A DNA stretch of 64,000 nt from Chryseobacterium binzhouense (GCF_007474545.1 NZ_VKOG01000004.1:362845-426844), one strand, 5' to 3'; counted from the first letter of the stretch, positions 55,595-64,000 are shown. Program-made: numbers and translations. Notes: a model not told the origin generated them from the sequence alone.

Positions 55595-56755
55595 ATGCAG
55601 CTTGTATTCTCCGATGCACAATATTGGGAAGATTTTCTTCCGCTTACATTTACCCGTCCTGTTGCAGAAATGCGCTGCGGAATTCTCACTTTTTCCGAAA
55701 GATGGCAAAAAATTTTAAGTTCTGATGAAATCTCCTGGTTTACAGAATTGTATCTTCAGCAGAAATTCAGAGAACCTGAAAAAAAGGAAAGCCTTTTTCT
55801 AGTTCCTAATTTTTTACCGACAGAAACGGTAATTCAACAAATTAAAAATCTGAAACAGGGCGAAGCTTTGGTGTATGAAGATGAGTTGGTCGCCGCAAAA
55901 ATTAATATGGAAGGCTTTTCATTAAACCAGATTGAAAAAATGACGGATATTAAAGAAAAACTCATATTTTTTAAAAAGCCGACCGATCTTTTCAGCTATA
56001 ATAAAGAAGCCATTGATTTTGATTTCGAATTATTAACGAAAGGAAAAACGTCGCAGGAATTATCTTCCACCAACGGATTTTTAGGTAAAAAAGAAGATTT
56101 GTTCATCGAAGAAGGTGCTGAAGTTGAATTTTCAACCATCAATACCAAAACCGGAAAAATTTATATCGGAAAAAATGCAGAAGTGATGGAAGGCTGTAAT
56201 CTCCGTGGTCCGATTGCGCTTTGTGAAGGTTCAAAATTTAATTTAGGAGCAAAAATTTATGGTGCAACAACGGTTGGTCCGCATTCTAAAGTCGGTGGCG
56301 AAGTGAGCAACATCATTATTTTTGGATATTCCAATAAAGGTCACGATGGTTTTGTTGGAAATTCTGTCATCGGCGAATGGTGCAATTTGGGAGCAGATAC
56401 GAATTCTTCCAACCTTAAAAACAATTACGGAAACGTAAAATTGTGGAACTATAGAACCAAAGATTTTCAGGATACCGGTTTGCAGTTTGCGGGCTTAATT
56501 ATGGGAGACCATTCGAAGACCGCGATCAATACCCAGCTGAATACCGGAACAGTAATTGGGGTGGCTTCTAATATTTTCAGAGAAGGTTTCCCTCCGAATC
56601 TGATTGAAAATTTTTCCTGGGGTGGGTTCAAAGATGATGAACGTTTCAAACTTGATAAAGCTTACGAAGTTGCCGAAAAGGTAATGGCAAGAAGAAAAAT
56701 GCCGTTAACAGACGAAGACAAAAGCATTTTGAAACATATTTTTGAGAATTATTAA
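55595..56755 (+). CDS. GlmU-like UDP-GlcNAc diphosphorylase / glucosamine-1-phosphate acetyltransferase
   Basis: Bacteroidota alternative to GlmU, putatively making UDP-N-acetylglucosamine for peptidoglycan and LPS. 386 aa. N-terminal nucleotidyltransferase-like part (MQLVFSDAQYWEDFLPLTFT, RPVAEMRCGILTFSERW), then a left-handed beta-helix from about 195 (hexapeptides: IYIGKNAEVMEGCNLRGPIA, GAKIYGATTVGPHSKVGGEV, HDGFVGNSVIGEWCNLGADT, HSKTAINTQLNTGTVIGVAS). The length and order agree with the alternative GlmU family; activity is inferred from it. Confidence 0.9.
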   Translation: MQLVFSDAQYWEDFLPLTFTRPVAEMRCGILTFSERWQKILSSDEISWFTELYLQQKFREPEKKESLFLVPNFLPTETVIQQIKNLKQGEALVYEDELVAAKINMEGFSLNQIEKMTDIKEKLIFFKKPTDLFSYNKEAIDFDFELLTKGKTSQELSSTNGFLGKKEDLFIEEGAEVEFSTINTKTGKIYIGKNAEVMEGCNLRGPIALCEGSKFNLGAKIYGATTVGPHSKVGGEVSNIIIFGYSNKGHDGFVGNSVIGEWCNLGADTNSSNLKNNYGNVKLWNYRTKDFQDTGLQFAGLIMGDHSKTAINTQLNTGTVIGVASNIFREGFPPNLIENFSWGGFKDDERFKLDKAYEVAEKVMARRKMPLTDEDKSILKHIFENY

Positions 56756-56926
56756 TACCATATTTAGAGATATCTAAACCATTAAAATGATTTTACCGGT
56801 TAAGTTTTTTAAGAAAGCATCTAAAAATATTACGAACAGACTTCTCCAAATGAAGCTTAACTTAAAATATGTAAAATTCTCAAACGCTTTAATGGGTAAT
56901 AATTATTTCGTTATTCAAAATAAACT

Positions 56927-56953
56927 AAAACTTCAATTTTTTGAAGTTTTTTT
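56927..56953 (+). terminator. Terminator downstream of the GlmU-like gene
   Basis: 10-bp stem AAAACTTCAA / TTGAAGTTTT with a TTTT loop and T tract, 171 nt after the GlmU-like stop. The nearer sequence 56756-56926 shows no gene I would defend. Confidence 0.85.
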
Positions 56954-57009
56954 ATTTTCAGTGTAATAAATTGTTAATTCCGGTTGTCTTATTAATAGAA
57001 ACAAAACTT

Positions 57010-57519
57010 ATGACTCAGGAAACTTTCAGGAATACGGTATTTATTCTCAGTAATGAGATGTTCCGTTTTGCGAAAAGATTTGTCCTGAGCAGCGATGAAG
57101 CCGAAGATATCGTACAGGATCTGATGATCAAATTCTGGCAGAAAAAAGACGAGCTGGAACAGTTTGGAAATTTAAAATCCTATGCTTTAAAATCAGTCAG
57201 AAATGAATGTCTGAACCGTCTAAAGCACCATGATGTAAAATTGGGTTTTGCAGATCTGCAGCTTCATCGTTCAGAACTATATAACATGGAAGTCAATAAT
57301 CTGAAAGAACAGATTGTAGGATTCATCAATCAGCTTCCCGAAAAGCAAAAGATGGTCATCCATCTGAAAGACGTAGAAGAGTACGAAGTGTCTGAAATTT
57401 CTGAAATACTGGAAATGGAAGAAAACGCAGTAAGAGTCAATCTGATGCGGGCAAGACAAAAAGTAAAAGAACAAATCACTCAACTGATGAGCTATGAGCA
57501 AAGACAAATTTCAAGATAA
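57010..57519 (+). CDS. ECF-type RNA polymerase sigma factor, 169 aa
   Basis: Sigma-70 region 2 (FRNTVFILSNEMFRFAKRFV, SDEAEDIVQDLMIKFWQKKD) and region 4 (LPEKQKMVIHLKDVEEYEVS, EISEILEMEENAVRVNLMRA); no region 1 or 3, as in ECF factors. The open frame extends to a TTG at 56941 but the ATG at 57010 (MTQETFRNTV) is the typical start. The stop lies 26 nt inside the anti-sigma gene. Confidence 0.93.
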   Translation: MTQETFRNTVFILSNEMFRFAKRFVLSSDEAEDIVQDLMIKFWQKKDELEQFGNLKSYALKSVRNECLNRLKHHDVKLGFADLQLHRSELYNMEVNNLKEQIVGFINQLPEKQKMVIHLKDVEEYEVSEISEILEMEENAVRVNLMRARQKVKEQITQLMSYEQRQISR

Positions 57520-58156
57520 ATATAATGAAGTCTTCCAAAATCTGAAGGAAGATAAGATGAACTGGGATTTTGATGATTTTCTCAAAAAAGCAGAAGGTAA
57601 AGAAGAAACAAAGTCTTCAGCAGAAATTCCTGTTATTCCGATTAAAAACAGCAAACCTTCATTCCCAAAATGGTTCTGGATGGCTGCAAGTGCGATTATT
57701 GTATTCGGACTGGCTTTTATTTTTAATTTCAATCAAAACAAAATCACCGATAAAGAAAATTTTGTTAAAAATGAGGTTTTAAAACAGAAAAACGAATTTA
57801 TTGCAGAAAATCATAATCATGATTCACAGGTTGCCGTTCATATTACCGATTCTGCTTCCGGCGCAAAAAAAGATTCTATTTTTCAGGAAAATACAATAGC
57901 CGAAAATGATGTACTGGATGAACTTTTATCCAAAAAAAGCAGAATTAAAAAAGAAAGAAAACCAAAATATGTTTACAATAATTCTCAAAGAAACCTAGCA
58001 GATTCTCTGGGATATAAAGATTCTTATGTAATTGTGAACGGAAAAAGGATTGATAATGTAGAAGAAGCAATCAACGTAACAAAATATTCATTTCAGGTGA
58101 TGGCAACGAATGTAAATCAGGCGCTGAAACCTAAAGTGATGGATAATGTAGAATAG
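57494..58156 (+). CDS. Probable anti-sigma factor, single-pass membrane protein, 220 aa
   Basis: Residues 1-35 form the cytoplasmic segment that would bind the sigma factor (NEVFQNLKEDKMNWDFDDFL), then a linker, one membrane helix (WFWMAASAIIVFGLAFIF, about 58-76) and a Lys/Asp-rich periplasmic part. Identification rests on position (26-nt overlap with the ECF gene) and topology; no zinc motif. The periplasmic part ends with a short ordered segment (YVIVNGKRIDNVEEAINVTK). Confidence 0.83.
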   Translation: MSKDKFQDKYNEVFQNLKEDKMNWDFDDFLKKAEGKEETKSSAEIPVIPIKNSKPSFPKWFWMAASAIIVFGLAFIFNFNQNKITDKENFVKNEVLKQKNEFIAENHNHDSQVAVHITDSASGAKKDSIFQENTIAENDVLDELLSKKSRIKKERKPKYVYNNSQRNLADSLGYKDSYVIVNGKRIDNVEEAINVTKYSFQVMATNVNQALKPKVMDNVE

Positions 58157-58218
58157 ATTATTAACAATAAGATTATGCAACTGATCAGGCTTATAATCAA
58201 TTAAATTTAAGAGACCCC

Positions 58219-59517
58219 ATGAAAAAAATATTTTTTATACTCACCCTTTTTATAACCGCTTTTGGAAATTATTCTGCACAGACAGAAAAGCTTGATAAAT
58301 TTTTCGATTCGTTTGAAAATAAAAGCGGCGTAACCTCTATCAACATCAAAAAACCGATGTTTGACCTGTTGGATAGAATTGATATAAGCAACGAATATAT
58401 CGGAAAAATAAAACCAATCATGCGTGATGTAAATGGTTTGAAGCTTCTGGTGTTTTCCAAAATTACTTTTCCGGATGATCTGAAATCTGAAAACCAGGGG
58501 CAGATAAAAATGAACCAGGAAAAAAGTGAGAGAGTAGCAAAACTTTTGAAAGATCTGAAACTGAATGAATTGATGTCTATCAAAAATGATGATGTTCAGA
58601 TGAAATTTTTGGCAGAAAATGCTAAAGACGGCATTCTTGAAAATCTGATCTTTAATGTGGATTCAAAAGATGAGATTGCCATTTTTATCCTTAATGGAAA
58701 AATGAAAATGGATGATGTGAATAATATTATTAATTCAACAGAAATAAAAACTACTTCTGCAAAAAACTCATCCAGAAACAGTTTTAATTCAGAAAATACT
58801 TCATCTTATCTTAACGGAGAAAACAGAAATGTAGGTGAGTTTTCTAAAATTGACGTTAGCATGGGAGTGAATGTAAATTATAAACAGGAAAATGCAACCA
58901 GTATAAAGGTTTTGGCAGATGCAGACAAATTACAATATGTCATTACAAAAAATGAAAACGGAGTTTTAAAAATTTATATTGATAACAAGGGTGTGAAAAA
59001 TCTGAGATTTAAAAATCTGACAGTAAATGTTTCATCTCCAGAAATGAATTCTATTGAAACTTCTTCAGGCGCATCATTTACTGCAGTAAATACGGTAAGA
59101 GAAAACAATCTGGAAGTTAATGCTTCATCCGGCTCAAACATCAAGGGAAAATTTGATACAGATAATGCCAACTTTGATATTAATTCAGGTTCTAGTGTGA
59201 AGGTTGATCTTACAGCACAGAAATTAGTTTTAAAAAATTCGAGTGGTGCAAGCTCTACTTTTGAAGGAATGGCAAAAACAGCGTTTATAGATTTGAGCAG
59301 CGGAGCATCATGTAAAGCTGATGGATTAATAATCAATACGGCTCAGGCTGAATCAACTTCCGGAGCAAGCCTTTCTTTGCACGTAAAAGACAAATTAAAG
59401 ATAAGGGCATCTTCCGGAGGATCAGTAAGACTAAAAGGAAACCCTGAAATGGAAGCAAAAGTGGATAAAGTTTCTGGCGGAAGTTTGAGCAAAATAAATT
59501 TAAATCAATTGCCATGA
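58219..59517 (+). CDS. Exported DUF4252 plus head-GIN (DUF2807) fusion protein, 432 aa
   Basis: Signal peptide MKKIFFILTLFITAFGNYSA. Residues about 25-170 are a DUF4252 domain (LDKFFDSFENKSGVTSINIK, AIFILNGKMKMDDVNNIINS), and from about 205 to the end comes a head-GIN beta-helix (GEFSKIDVSMGVNVNYKQEN, IETSSGASFTAV, VNASSGSNIKGKF, SSGASSTFEGM, SSGGSVRLKG), in which SSG turns repeat about every 20-25 residues, as in putative autotransporter-adhesin head domains. Third gene of the ECF operon. Stop overlaps the next start as ATGA. Confidence 0.9.
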   Translation: MKKIFFILTLFITAFGNYSAQTEKLDKFFDSFENKSGVTSINIKKPMFDLLDRIDISNEYIGKIKPIMRDVNGLKLLVFSKITFPDDLKSENQGQIKMNQEKSERVAKLLKDLKLNELMSIKNDDVQMKFLAENAKDGILENLIFNVDSKDEIAIFILNGKMKMDDVNNIINSTEIKTTSAKNSSRNSFNSENTSSYLNGENRNVGEFSKIDVSMGVNVNYKQENATSIKVLADADKLQYVITKNENGVLKIYIDNKGVKNLRFKNLTVNVSSPEMNSIETSSGASFTAVNTVRENNLEVNASSGSNIKGKFDTDNANFDINSGSSVKVDLTAQKLVLKNSSGASSTFEGMAKTAFIDLSSGASCKADGLIINTAQAESTSGASLSLHVKDKLKIRASSGGSVRLKGNPEMEAKVDKVSGGSLSKINLNQLP

Positions 59518-60011
59518 AAATCTTAAAAAACATTTTTCTCTTTTGCTGCACTTTTTTCCTTCTACAATCATGTATTGTTTCTGATAAGCCAGATATTGCA
59601 TTCTTTTCTGGTGATAATGATTTTGAAAATGCAAGATTCACAAGTTTTAATGTTCCGCTGTTTTTAGCGAAGCCTTACATTAAAAGAGCTTTGAGAGAAG
59701 ACGGAGAAAGTGAAGCTGCGATAAATATGGTAAAAAAAGTTTCCAAAATTAAAGTAATGACCGTTGAAAACGGAAGCCAGAAACTGTTTAATGATTATAC
59801 AAATTACCTCAATTCTAATCATTATGAAGACTGGGCAACAATAAAACACAATGGGGATAACGTCAATATAAGAGTTAAGCAGAATGGTGATATGATCAAA
59901 AATATGCTGATTTCAGTAAATTCAAAAAAAGAAATGGCATTTTTAGAGATTAAAGGCAATTTTTCAGCAGATGATATTTCCAGAATAATCAATTCATTTG
60001 AAGACCGGTAA
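59514..60011 (+). CDS. DUF4252 lipoprotein, 165 aa
   Basis: SPII signal with Cys20 in LLQSCIVSD, then a DUF4252 domain whose C-terminal part (MAFLEIKGNFSADDISRIIN) mirrors the end of the DUF4252 domain in the gene before. Last gene of the ECF sigma / anti-sigma / DUF4252 operon; ATGA coupling to the preceding gene. The envelope stress signal it might report is unknown. Confidence 0.9.
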   Translation: MKILKNIFLFCCTFFLLQSCIVSDKPDIAFFSGDNDFENARFTSFNVPLFLAKPYIKRALREDGESEAAINMVKKVSKIKVMTVENGSQKLFNDYTNYLNSNHYEDWATIKHNGDNVNIRVKQNGDMIKNMLISVNSKKEMAFLEIKGNFSADDISRIINSFEDR

Positions 60012-60038
60012 TCCATATTTAGCTATATTAATTTTGTA

Positions 60039-60063
60039 AAGTCACTATTTTAGTGGCTTTTTA
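60039..60063 (+). terminator. Terminator of the ECF sigma operon
   Basis: 9-bp stem AAAGTCACT / AGTGGCTTT (one G-T pair) with a 5-nt loop, T run to 60063; 28 nt after the last stop. Confidence 0.85.
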
Positions 60064-60133
60064 ATTTATAGCATGAATTATTAATTTTTATTTAAACTAT
60101 TGCTGCTGATTTTCGTATCTCATCTAAAAGCCT

Positions 60134-60141
60134 TAATTTTG
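60134..60141 (+). promoter_or_regulatory. Possible -7 box of guaB promoter
   Basis: TAATTTTG followed by CAAG, 13 nt before the guaB ATG. The -33 position has TTTTCG instead of TTG. Confidence 0.4.
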
Positions 60142-60154
60142 CAAGAAAGTAAAG

Positions 60155-61615
60155 ATGTCTATTCATAACAAAATTGTAGAGACAGCCATCACTTTCGATG
60201 ACGTGCTTCTAATTCCTTCTTATTCTGAAGTTTTACCAAATCAGGTTTCCCTAAAATCCCGACTTACCGATAAAATCACGCTGAATGTACCTATAGTCTC
60301 CGCTGCGATGGATACTGTAACTGAAGCTGACTTGGCAATTGCTCTGGCAAGAGTGGGAGGTTTGGGCTTCATCCACAAAAATATGACTATTGAAGAACAG
60401 GCGGCTCAGGTAAACCGCGTAAAACGTTCTGAAAACGGAATGATTTCAGATCCTGTTACTCTTACAAAAGACCATACTTTGGCTCAGGCTAAAGAAACAA
60501 TGGCAAAATATAAAATTTCCGGGCTTCCTGTGGTAAATGCAGAGAATGTATTAATTGGGATTATCACCAACAGAGATGTGAAGTATCAGGAAAATCTGGA
60601 GATGAAAGTAGAAGAGATTATGACTAAAACTAATCTGATCACTTCTGATAAAAATACCAATCTGGAAAAAGCCAAAGAAATTCTTCTTAAAAACAGAGTT
60701 GAAAAACTTCCTATTGTTGATAAAGAGAATAAGCTTGTTGGGTTGATTACTATTAAAGATATTGATAACCAGCTTGAATATCCAAACGCAAACAAAGATG
60801 AAAACGGACGACTTATTGTAGGAGCCGGAGTTGGAGTTGGTGAAGATACAATGGACAGAATTGCTGCATTGGTAAAAGCCGGAGTAGATATTGTTGCTAT
60901 TGATTCTGCACACGGACATTCTAAAGGTGTTTTAGATAAAATTTCAGAAATCAGAAAAGCATATCCGGATTTAGATCTGGTTGGCGGAAATATTGTAACG
61001 GCAGATGCTGCAAAAGATTTAATCAATGCAGGCGCAAACGTTCTTAAAGTAGGTGTAGGACCGGGTTCTATCTGTACAACAAGAGTTGTTGCAGGTGTTG
61101 GAGTTCCGCAGTTATCAGCAATTTACAATGTTTATGAATATGCTCAATCTAAAAATGTTACGGTAATTGCAGATGGCGGTGTTAAGCTTTCCGGCGATAT
61201 CGTGAAAGCAATTGCAAGCGGTGCAGGAGCTGTAATGGTAGGTTCGCTTTTAGCAGGAACTGATGAATCTCCTGGGGAAGAAATTATTTATCAGGGAAGA
61301 AAATTTAAAGCTTACCAGGGAATGGGAAGTCTTTCTGCAATGAAAAGAGGTGGTAAGGAAAGATATTTCCAAAGTGAGGCGAAAAAATTCGTTCCTGAAG
61401 GTATTGAAGGTAGAGTTCCACACAAAGGAAAGCTGGAAGATGTTATTTTCCAGTTAACAGGAGGTCTTAGAGCCGGAATGGGCTACTGCGGAGCAAAAGA
61501 TATTGAAGCTTTACAAACCGAAACTAAAATGGTAATGATTACCGGAAGCGGATTGAAAGAATCTCATCCTCATGATGTTATTATCACATCAGAAGCTCCG
61601 AATTATTCTTTATAA
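60155..61615 (+). CDS. guaB: Inosine-5'-monophosphate dehydrogenase
   Basis: NAD-dependent oxidation of IMP to XMP, the committed step of GMP synthesis. 486 aa. Barrel N-terminus [20 protein letters not shown], two CBS domains (about 95-210) inserted, then [20 protein letters not shown], catalytic Cys307 in [19 protein letters not shown], flap-type [20 protein letters not shown] and [20 protein letters not shown]. Monocistronic with a strong terminator. Confidence 0.98.
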   Translation: MSIHNKIVETAITFDDVLLIPSYSEVLPNQVSLKSRLTDKITLNVPIVSAAMDTVTEADLAIALARVGGLGFIHKNMTIEEQAAQVNRVKRSENGMISDPVTLTKDHTLAQAKETMAKYKISGLPVVNAENVLIGIITNRDVKYQENLEMKVEEIMTKTNLITSDKNTNLEKAKEILLKNRVEKLPIVDKENKLVGLITIKDIDNQLEYPNANKDENGRLIVGAGVGVGEDTMDRIAALVKAGVDIVAIDSAHGHSKGVLDKISEIRKAYPDLDLVGGNIVTADAAKDLINAGANVLKVGVGPGSICTTRVVAGVGVPQLSAIYNVYEYAQSKNVTVIADGGVKLSGDIVKAIASGAGAVMVGSLLAGTDESPGEEIIYQGRKFKAYQGMGSLSAMKRGGKERYFQSEAKKFVPEGIEGRVPHKGKLEDVIFQLTGGLRAGMGYCGAKDIEALQTETKMVMITGSGLKESHPHDVIITSEAPNYSL

Positions 61616-61633
61616 TTAAAAAATCTATATAAT

Positions 61634-61669
61634 AAAATTCGGCGGTTACATAGCGACCGCCGAATTTTT
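61634..61669. terminator. Terminator after guaB (bidirectional)
   Basis: 13-bp perfect stem AAAATTCGGCGGT / ACCGCCGAATTTT (61634-61646 with 61656-61668), 9-nt loop. It also ends next to the stop of the KTSC gene on the minus strand. Confidence 0.93.
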
Positions 61670-61670
61670 G

Positions 61671-61868
61671 TTACTTTACTCTCTTGTAGTTAAATCGTAC
61701 TTTAATTACACGATTCAAAAACTGACCTTTAGATCTTGCCTCCTTGAATTTTTCCGAAATATCAAAAGGAACATTCAGATAATCATATATTGCTCCCGAC
61801 TGATAAATTACTCTTAATATTTCAGTTTCAGGAAAATAAATATAATTATTGACAACACTTGAAGGCAT
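61671..61868 (-). CDS. KTSC domain protein, 65 aa
   Basis: Small single-domain protein: MPSSVVNNYIYFPETEILRV, YQSGAIYDYLNVPFDISEKF and ARSKGQFLNRVIKVRFNYKR match the KTSC pattern (short protein with MPSS, a G-x-x-Y-x-Y-x-x-V-P block and AxSKGxFxNxxIKxxF). Its function is unknown; found alone and fused to nucleases elsewhere. The open frame extends to a TTG at 61883, but the ATG at 61868 directly starts the domain. Confidence 0.85.
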   Translation of the reverse strand: MPSSVVNNYIYFPETEILRVIYQSGAIYDYLNVPFDISEKFKEARSKGQFLNRVIKVRFNYKRVK

Positions 61869-61932
61869 ATTACAGGAAATCAAAAAACATTCCTATCAAT
61901 ACTATCGTTAGTTTTTCAAAAATTATGGCTAT

Positions 61933-63003
61933 TTACTCATCCAGTTTTCTCTTGAAATCATCAATTCTGAAATCAGTTAATGCATTGCCTTTTTCAACTT
62001 TTTCTTTAGAATACAATCTGAAATCATTTTCAGTTTTTTTTAAAAGATAATCATAGGGTCCTACATAAGAAATCAATTTAATCAAAACAGGAGAAATCTC
62101 AAGGCAAATAAACAAACCCATAATAAATGCAGCTGCAGTTGCTATAATCGCAGAATTCTCACCAAGTTCATCCAACGCTTGCAGTCTTGCTGCAAAACCA
62201 TTATACTTATCCTCAAAAGTTTCGGTAGATTTTCGTTCAGTTTCGAGATTGGTGTACACTTTAGAAATTTCTTTATCCAGATATTCCAACCTTGGAGCCA
62301 TTTGCTTCTGATAATTTTCCAGATCTTTTCTTCTCTGTTCTTTTAGTTCCTGTTTCCTTTTTGCATTGGGACCAAATCCTTCCTTTCCACTTGTTAAGTT
62401 TGACTGTTTACCTAAAATCTCTTTTTCAAGCTCTACAGCTGCCGAATCATATGACTTCTGATATTGACTAATTTTTAAGGTAATCTGTTTTTTTTCCGTC
62501 TCAAAAGGTCCGCTTTGTTGAAGAATTCTGCCATTCATTTGAGATTGCAGATCTTTTTTATTTCGTTGAATAATTGTATTAAGCTGTTTATTGACTTCTT
62601 TTTCAAAGATTTTAAGCTCTAAAGGTTTAGATATAATAATTCCTAAAAATGTAGCCAAAATTAACCTAGGAATGGACATTAAAATCTGATTCCACCACGT
62701 TCCTGTTTTTTTTATCGAAGAAACAATATATCTGTCAAGATTAAAGATCATCAATCCCCAAAGAATACCAAACCCAATAGAAGCCCAAATATCATCAAAA
62801 ATTGTAAACATAGCATAAGCAGCCGATAAAGTAGCAAAGACTGCAGTAAAAAGTACAATTCCTCCTATTCCGGCAAATTTATTCCATTCACTTGGTGTTT
62901 TTTTGATGATGTGAATATTTGCACCTGAACAAATCAGAAGAAATTTCTGAAACCTGTTAATCGCATAGTTGTTATCTTGTATAGTTGATATGTTTTTTTT
63001 CAT
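61933..63003 (-). CDS. DUF4407 membrane protein with coiled coil, 356 aa
   Basis: Four membrane helices: about 45-70, 75-97 (ASIGFGILWGLMIFNLDRYI, the conserved NLDRY end), 110-130 and 290-310. A long coiled coil (about 145-250, rich in Glu/Lys/Gln) sits in the loop between helix 3 and helix 4. The N-terminus ICSGANIHIIKKTPSEWNKF is typical of the family. Function unknown. Monocistronic; 64 nt upstream of the KTSC gene on the same strand. Confidence 0.88.
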   Translation of the reverse strand: MKKNISTIQDNNYAINRFQKFLLICSGANIHIIKKTPSEWNKFAGIGGIVLFTAVFATLSAAYAMFTIFDDIWASIGFGILWGLMIFNLDRYIVSSIKKTGTWWNQILMSIPRLILATFLGIIISKPLELKIFEKEVNKQLNTIIQRNKKDLQSQMNGRILQQSGPFETEKKQITLKISQYQKSYDSAAVELEKEILGKQSNLTSGKEGFGPNAKRKQELKEQRRKDLENYQKQMAPRLEYLDKEISKVYTNLETERKSTETFEDKYNGFAARLQALDELGENSAIIATAAAFIMGLFICLEISPVLIKLISYVGPYDYLLKKTENDFRLYSKEKVEKGNALTDFRIDDFKRKLDE

Positions 63004-63155
63004 TTTTAAATTTTATACAAAATTAGTATTTATATTGATAACTTTGTTACAAATAGTAATAGGTTTAACAAAGTAACTTTTATTTATATAGAATCAAAAA
63101 CATTTTTGGCTTAATTTATGTTGAATAACATAAGATTAATCATTAAATATTAAAT

Positions 63156-63560
63156 ATGAAAAATTATCTTATCATCTCACTTACGATCACTGCATTTTTT
63201 CTATCCTCTTGCAATAAAGAAAACAAGATAGAAATAGAACTAAAAGAAGCTGCAGCAAGCATGAATAAAATTACACCGCAATTACTTAGTGAAGGAGTCA
63301 GATTAGATAGTGTCTCAGTACATAACAATACCACTCTTCAGTATAATTATACATTAACAGACGATATTAAAGATGATCTGACACCTGATGAAATTAATGA
63401 TTATAAAATTGCGGCTAAAGAAGAAGCATTGAAAAGCATAAAGAACTCTCCGGATATGAAAAACTTTAGAGATAAAAATGTTACATTGAAATATATGTAT
63501 TATGATAAAAATGGAAAATCAACAACAGATTTTTCGGTGACCCCTTCAGAATATAAATAA
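63156..63560 (+). CDS. Small predicted lipoprotein, 134 aa
   Basis: SPII signal with Cys19 (FFLSSCNKEN). The mature domain is alpha/beta: KEAAASMNKITPQLLSEGVR followed by LDSVSVHNNTTLQYNYTLTD, and ends TDFSVTPSEYK. Similar short 'two helices plus sheet' lipoproteins are common in Bacteroidota, unknown function. Monocistronic. Confidence 0.78.
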   Translation: MKNYLIISLTITAFFLSSCNKENKIEIELKEAAASMNKITPQLLSEGVRLDSVSVHNNTTLQYNYTLTDDIKDDLTPDEINDYKIAAKEEALKSIKNSPDMKNFRDKNVTLKYMYYDKNGKSTTDFSVTPSEYK

Positions 63561-63591
63561 TTGTTAGTACACTATTATGTTATTTAAATAC

Positions 63592-63618
63592 AACCGCTTT
63601 GTCATTAAAGCGGTTTTT
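63592..63618 (+). terminator. Terminator after the 134-aa lipoprotein gene
   Basis: 9-bp stem AACCGCTTT / AAAGCGGTT with a 6-nt loop, then T run; 32 nt after the stop. Confidence 0.92.
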
Positions 63619-63682
63619 TATTTGGATTAATACTGTTTTAGAGTGTTTATACTACTGATAAAGAATGTAATTTCAGATAAAT

Positions 63683-63852
63683 CTAGGTTACAGAAAACGT
63701 CCAATAATATTGCGTAATCTCACTCTGATTAAAAGGTTTCCCATTAAATTCACTAAGCCTTTTAAGCTTCACTAAATCTTGGTTTAAAACTTTTTTGGAA
63801 TGTTTGTAATCCGTTTCCGGCAGTATCGTTGTTTCAATAGTTTTTGAACATT
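63683..63852 (-). pseudogene. Possible gene remnant, about 55 codons with no start
   Basis: On the minus strand an open frame without ATG ends at TAG (63683-63685). Its codons give NVQKTIETTILPETDYKHSK, then KVLNQDLVKLKRLSEFNGKP and FNQSEITQYYWTFSVT, a composition that looks protein-like rather than random. It begins in the heptamer repeat downstream of the rrn terminator. It may be the 3' end of a lost gene; I recognise no family. The rest of 63619-63860 shows nothing I can call. Confidence 0.3.
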
Positions 63853-63865
63853 ATAAGTCAGACAG

Positions 63866-63910
63866 TAATAAAGAATAAAGAATAAAGAACAAAGAAGAAG
63901 GAAAGGAGGA
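63866..63910. repeat. Heptamer repeat AATAAAG and degenerate purine-rich tail
   Basis: Three to four copies of AATAAAG/AACAAAG (63867-63893) running into AAGAAGGAAAGGAGG. Lies just downstream of the rrn terminator. Confidence 0.8.
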
Positions 63911-63922
63911 ATAAAAGGGCAT

Positions 63923-63955
63923 AAAAAAACCTCATACATTTGTGTATGAGGTTTG
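63923..63955 (-). terminator. Terminator of the rRNA operon
   Basis: Minus-strand stem AAACCTCATACA - CAAA - TGTATGAGG followed by seven T; right after the 5S 3' end. Confidence 0.9.
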
Positions 63956-63963
63956 AATAAAAA

Positions 63964-64000
63964 CTGGCGGCGACCTACTCTCCCGCTTGTCGCAGTACCA
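63964..64000 (-). rRNA. rrf: 5S rRNA, 3' end (continues beyond the right edge)
   Basis: On the minus strand the sequence reads TGGTACTGCGACAAGCGGG then AGAGTAGGTCGCCGCCAG, the typical Bacteroidota 5S 3' end. Only about 37 nt are in the window, so a 16S-23S-5S operon is expected just outside it, reading leftwards. The precise 3' boundary is approximate (a few nt). Confidence 0.92.

Noticed and set aside
56787-56966. 59-codon ORF on the plus strand between the GlmU-like gene and the ECF sigma factor
   Set aside because: It begins at an ATG and is Lys/Asn-rich, but its last codons run through the terminator hairpin (56927-56953) and it has no recognisable features. Probably chance in AT-rich DNA.

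Overview
This 64-kb window is chromosomal DNA from a Flavobacteriia member, most likely Chryseobacterium or a close Weeksellaceae relative. The evidence is AT-rich DNA, promoters of the Bacteroidota type (TAnnTTTG at -7 with TTG about 19 nt upstream), almost no Shine-Dalgarno sites, many short SPII lipoproteins, GLPGLI, DUF4252 and head-GIN proteins, the alternative GlmU-like protein, and zinc-free forms of S4, S14, L36 and L31. Genus assignment is an inference; no database was searched. I saw no prophage, insertion sequence, CRISPR array or defence island.

Layout. 1-4.9 kb: the 5' part of eno, a 530-aa lipoprotein gene and a four-gene two-component operon (NarL-type regulator, unknown 194-aa protein, multi-pass membrane protein, histidine kinase). 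5.1-5.5 kb: a small lipoprotein gene facing the ribosomal operon across a two-way terminator. 5.6-19.4 kb, all minus strand: one continuous S10-spc-alpha operon, rplC to rplQ, including secY, infA, rpmJ and rpoA. 19.7-25.8 kb: five non-ribosomal genes (two large plus-strand exported proteins, a small membrane protein, two GLPGLI paralogues) separating rplC from rpsJ. 25.9-29.3 kb: the str cluster rpsL-rpsG-fusA-rpsJ. The S10 and str promoters are nearly identical in sequence.

29.4-48.2 kb is housekeeping and envelope DNA: a GT-C-like membrane protein, Dps, pncB, a YciI-like lipoprotein, DUF5995, an SGNH hydrolase, rmuC, an rRNA/tRNA 2'-O-methyltransferase, two paired genes of unknown function, 5-formyl-THF cyclo-ligase, a TrhO tRNA hydroxylase with an extra C-terminal domain, an HtrA protease, RidA, LptD and an N-acetylmuramoyl-alanine amidase. 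48.2-55.4 kb: tRNA-Glu(UUC), a GC-rich non-coding element that stands out from the surrounding DNA, an Omp85 protein, an SDR, Uma2, aroA, MazG, a beta-helix lipoprotein and rpmE2. 55.6-63.6 kb: the GlmU-like protein, an ECF sigma/anti-sigma/DUF4252 operon, guaB, a KTSC protein, a DUF4407 protein and a lipoprotein. The right edge carries the 3' end of a 5S rRNA on the minus strand with its terminator, so an rrn operon lies just outside.

No clearly new multi-gene system is visible. The most unusual observations are non-coding: the GC-rich element at 48.45-48.56 kb; the shared sequence of the two ribosomal operon promoters; a GGGGAGGAG-plus-leader-ORF arrangement in the S10 leader of a lineage that rarely uses SD; two hairpins inside the spc operon with the same loop sequence; and a repeat-built hairpin between rpsC and rplP. 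On the protein side, the TrhO C-terminal extension and several paired unknown genes deserve attention.
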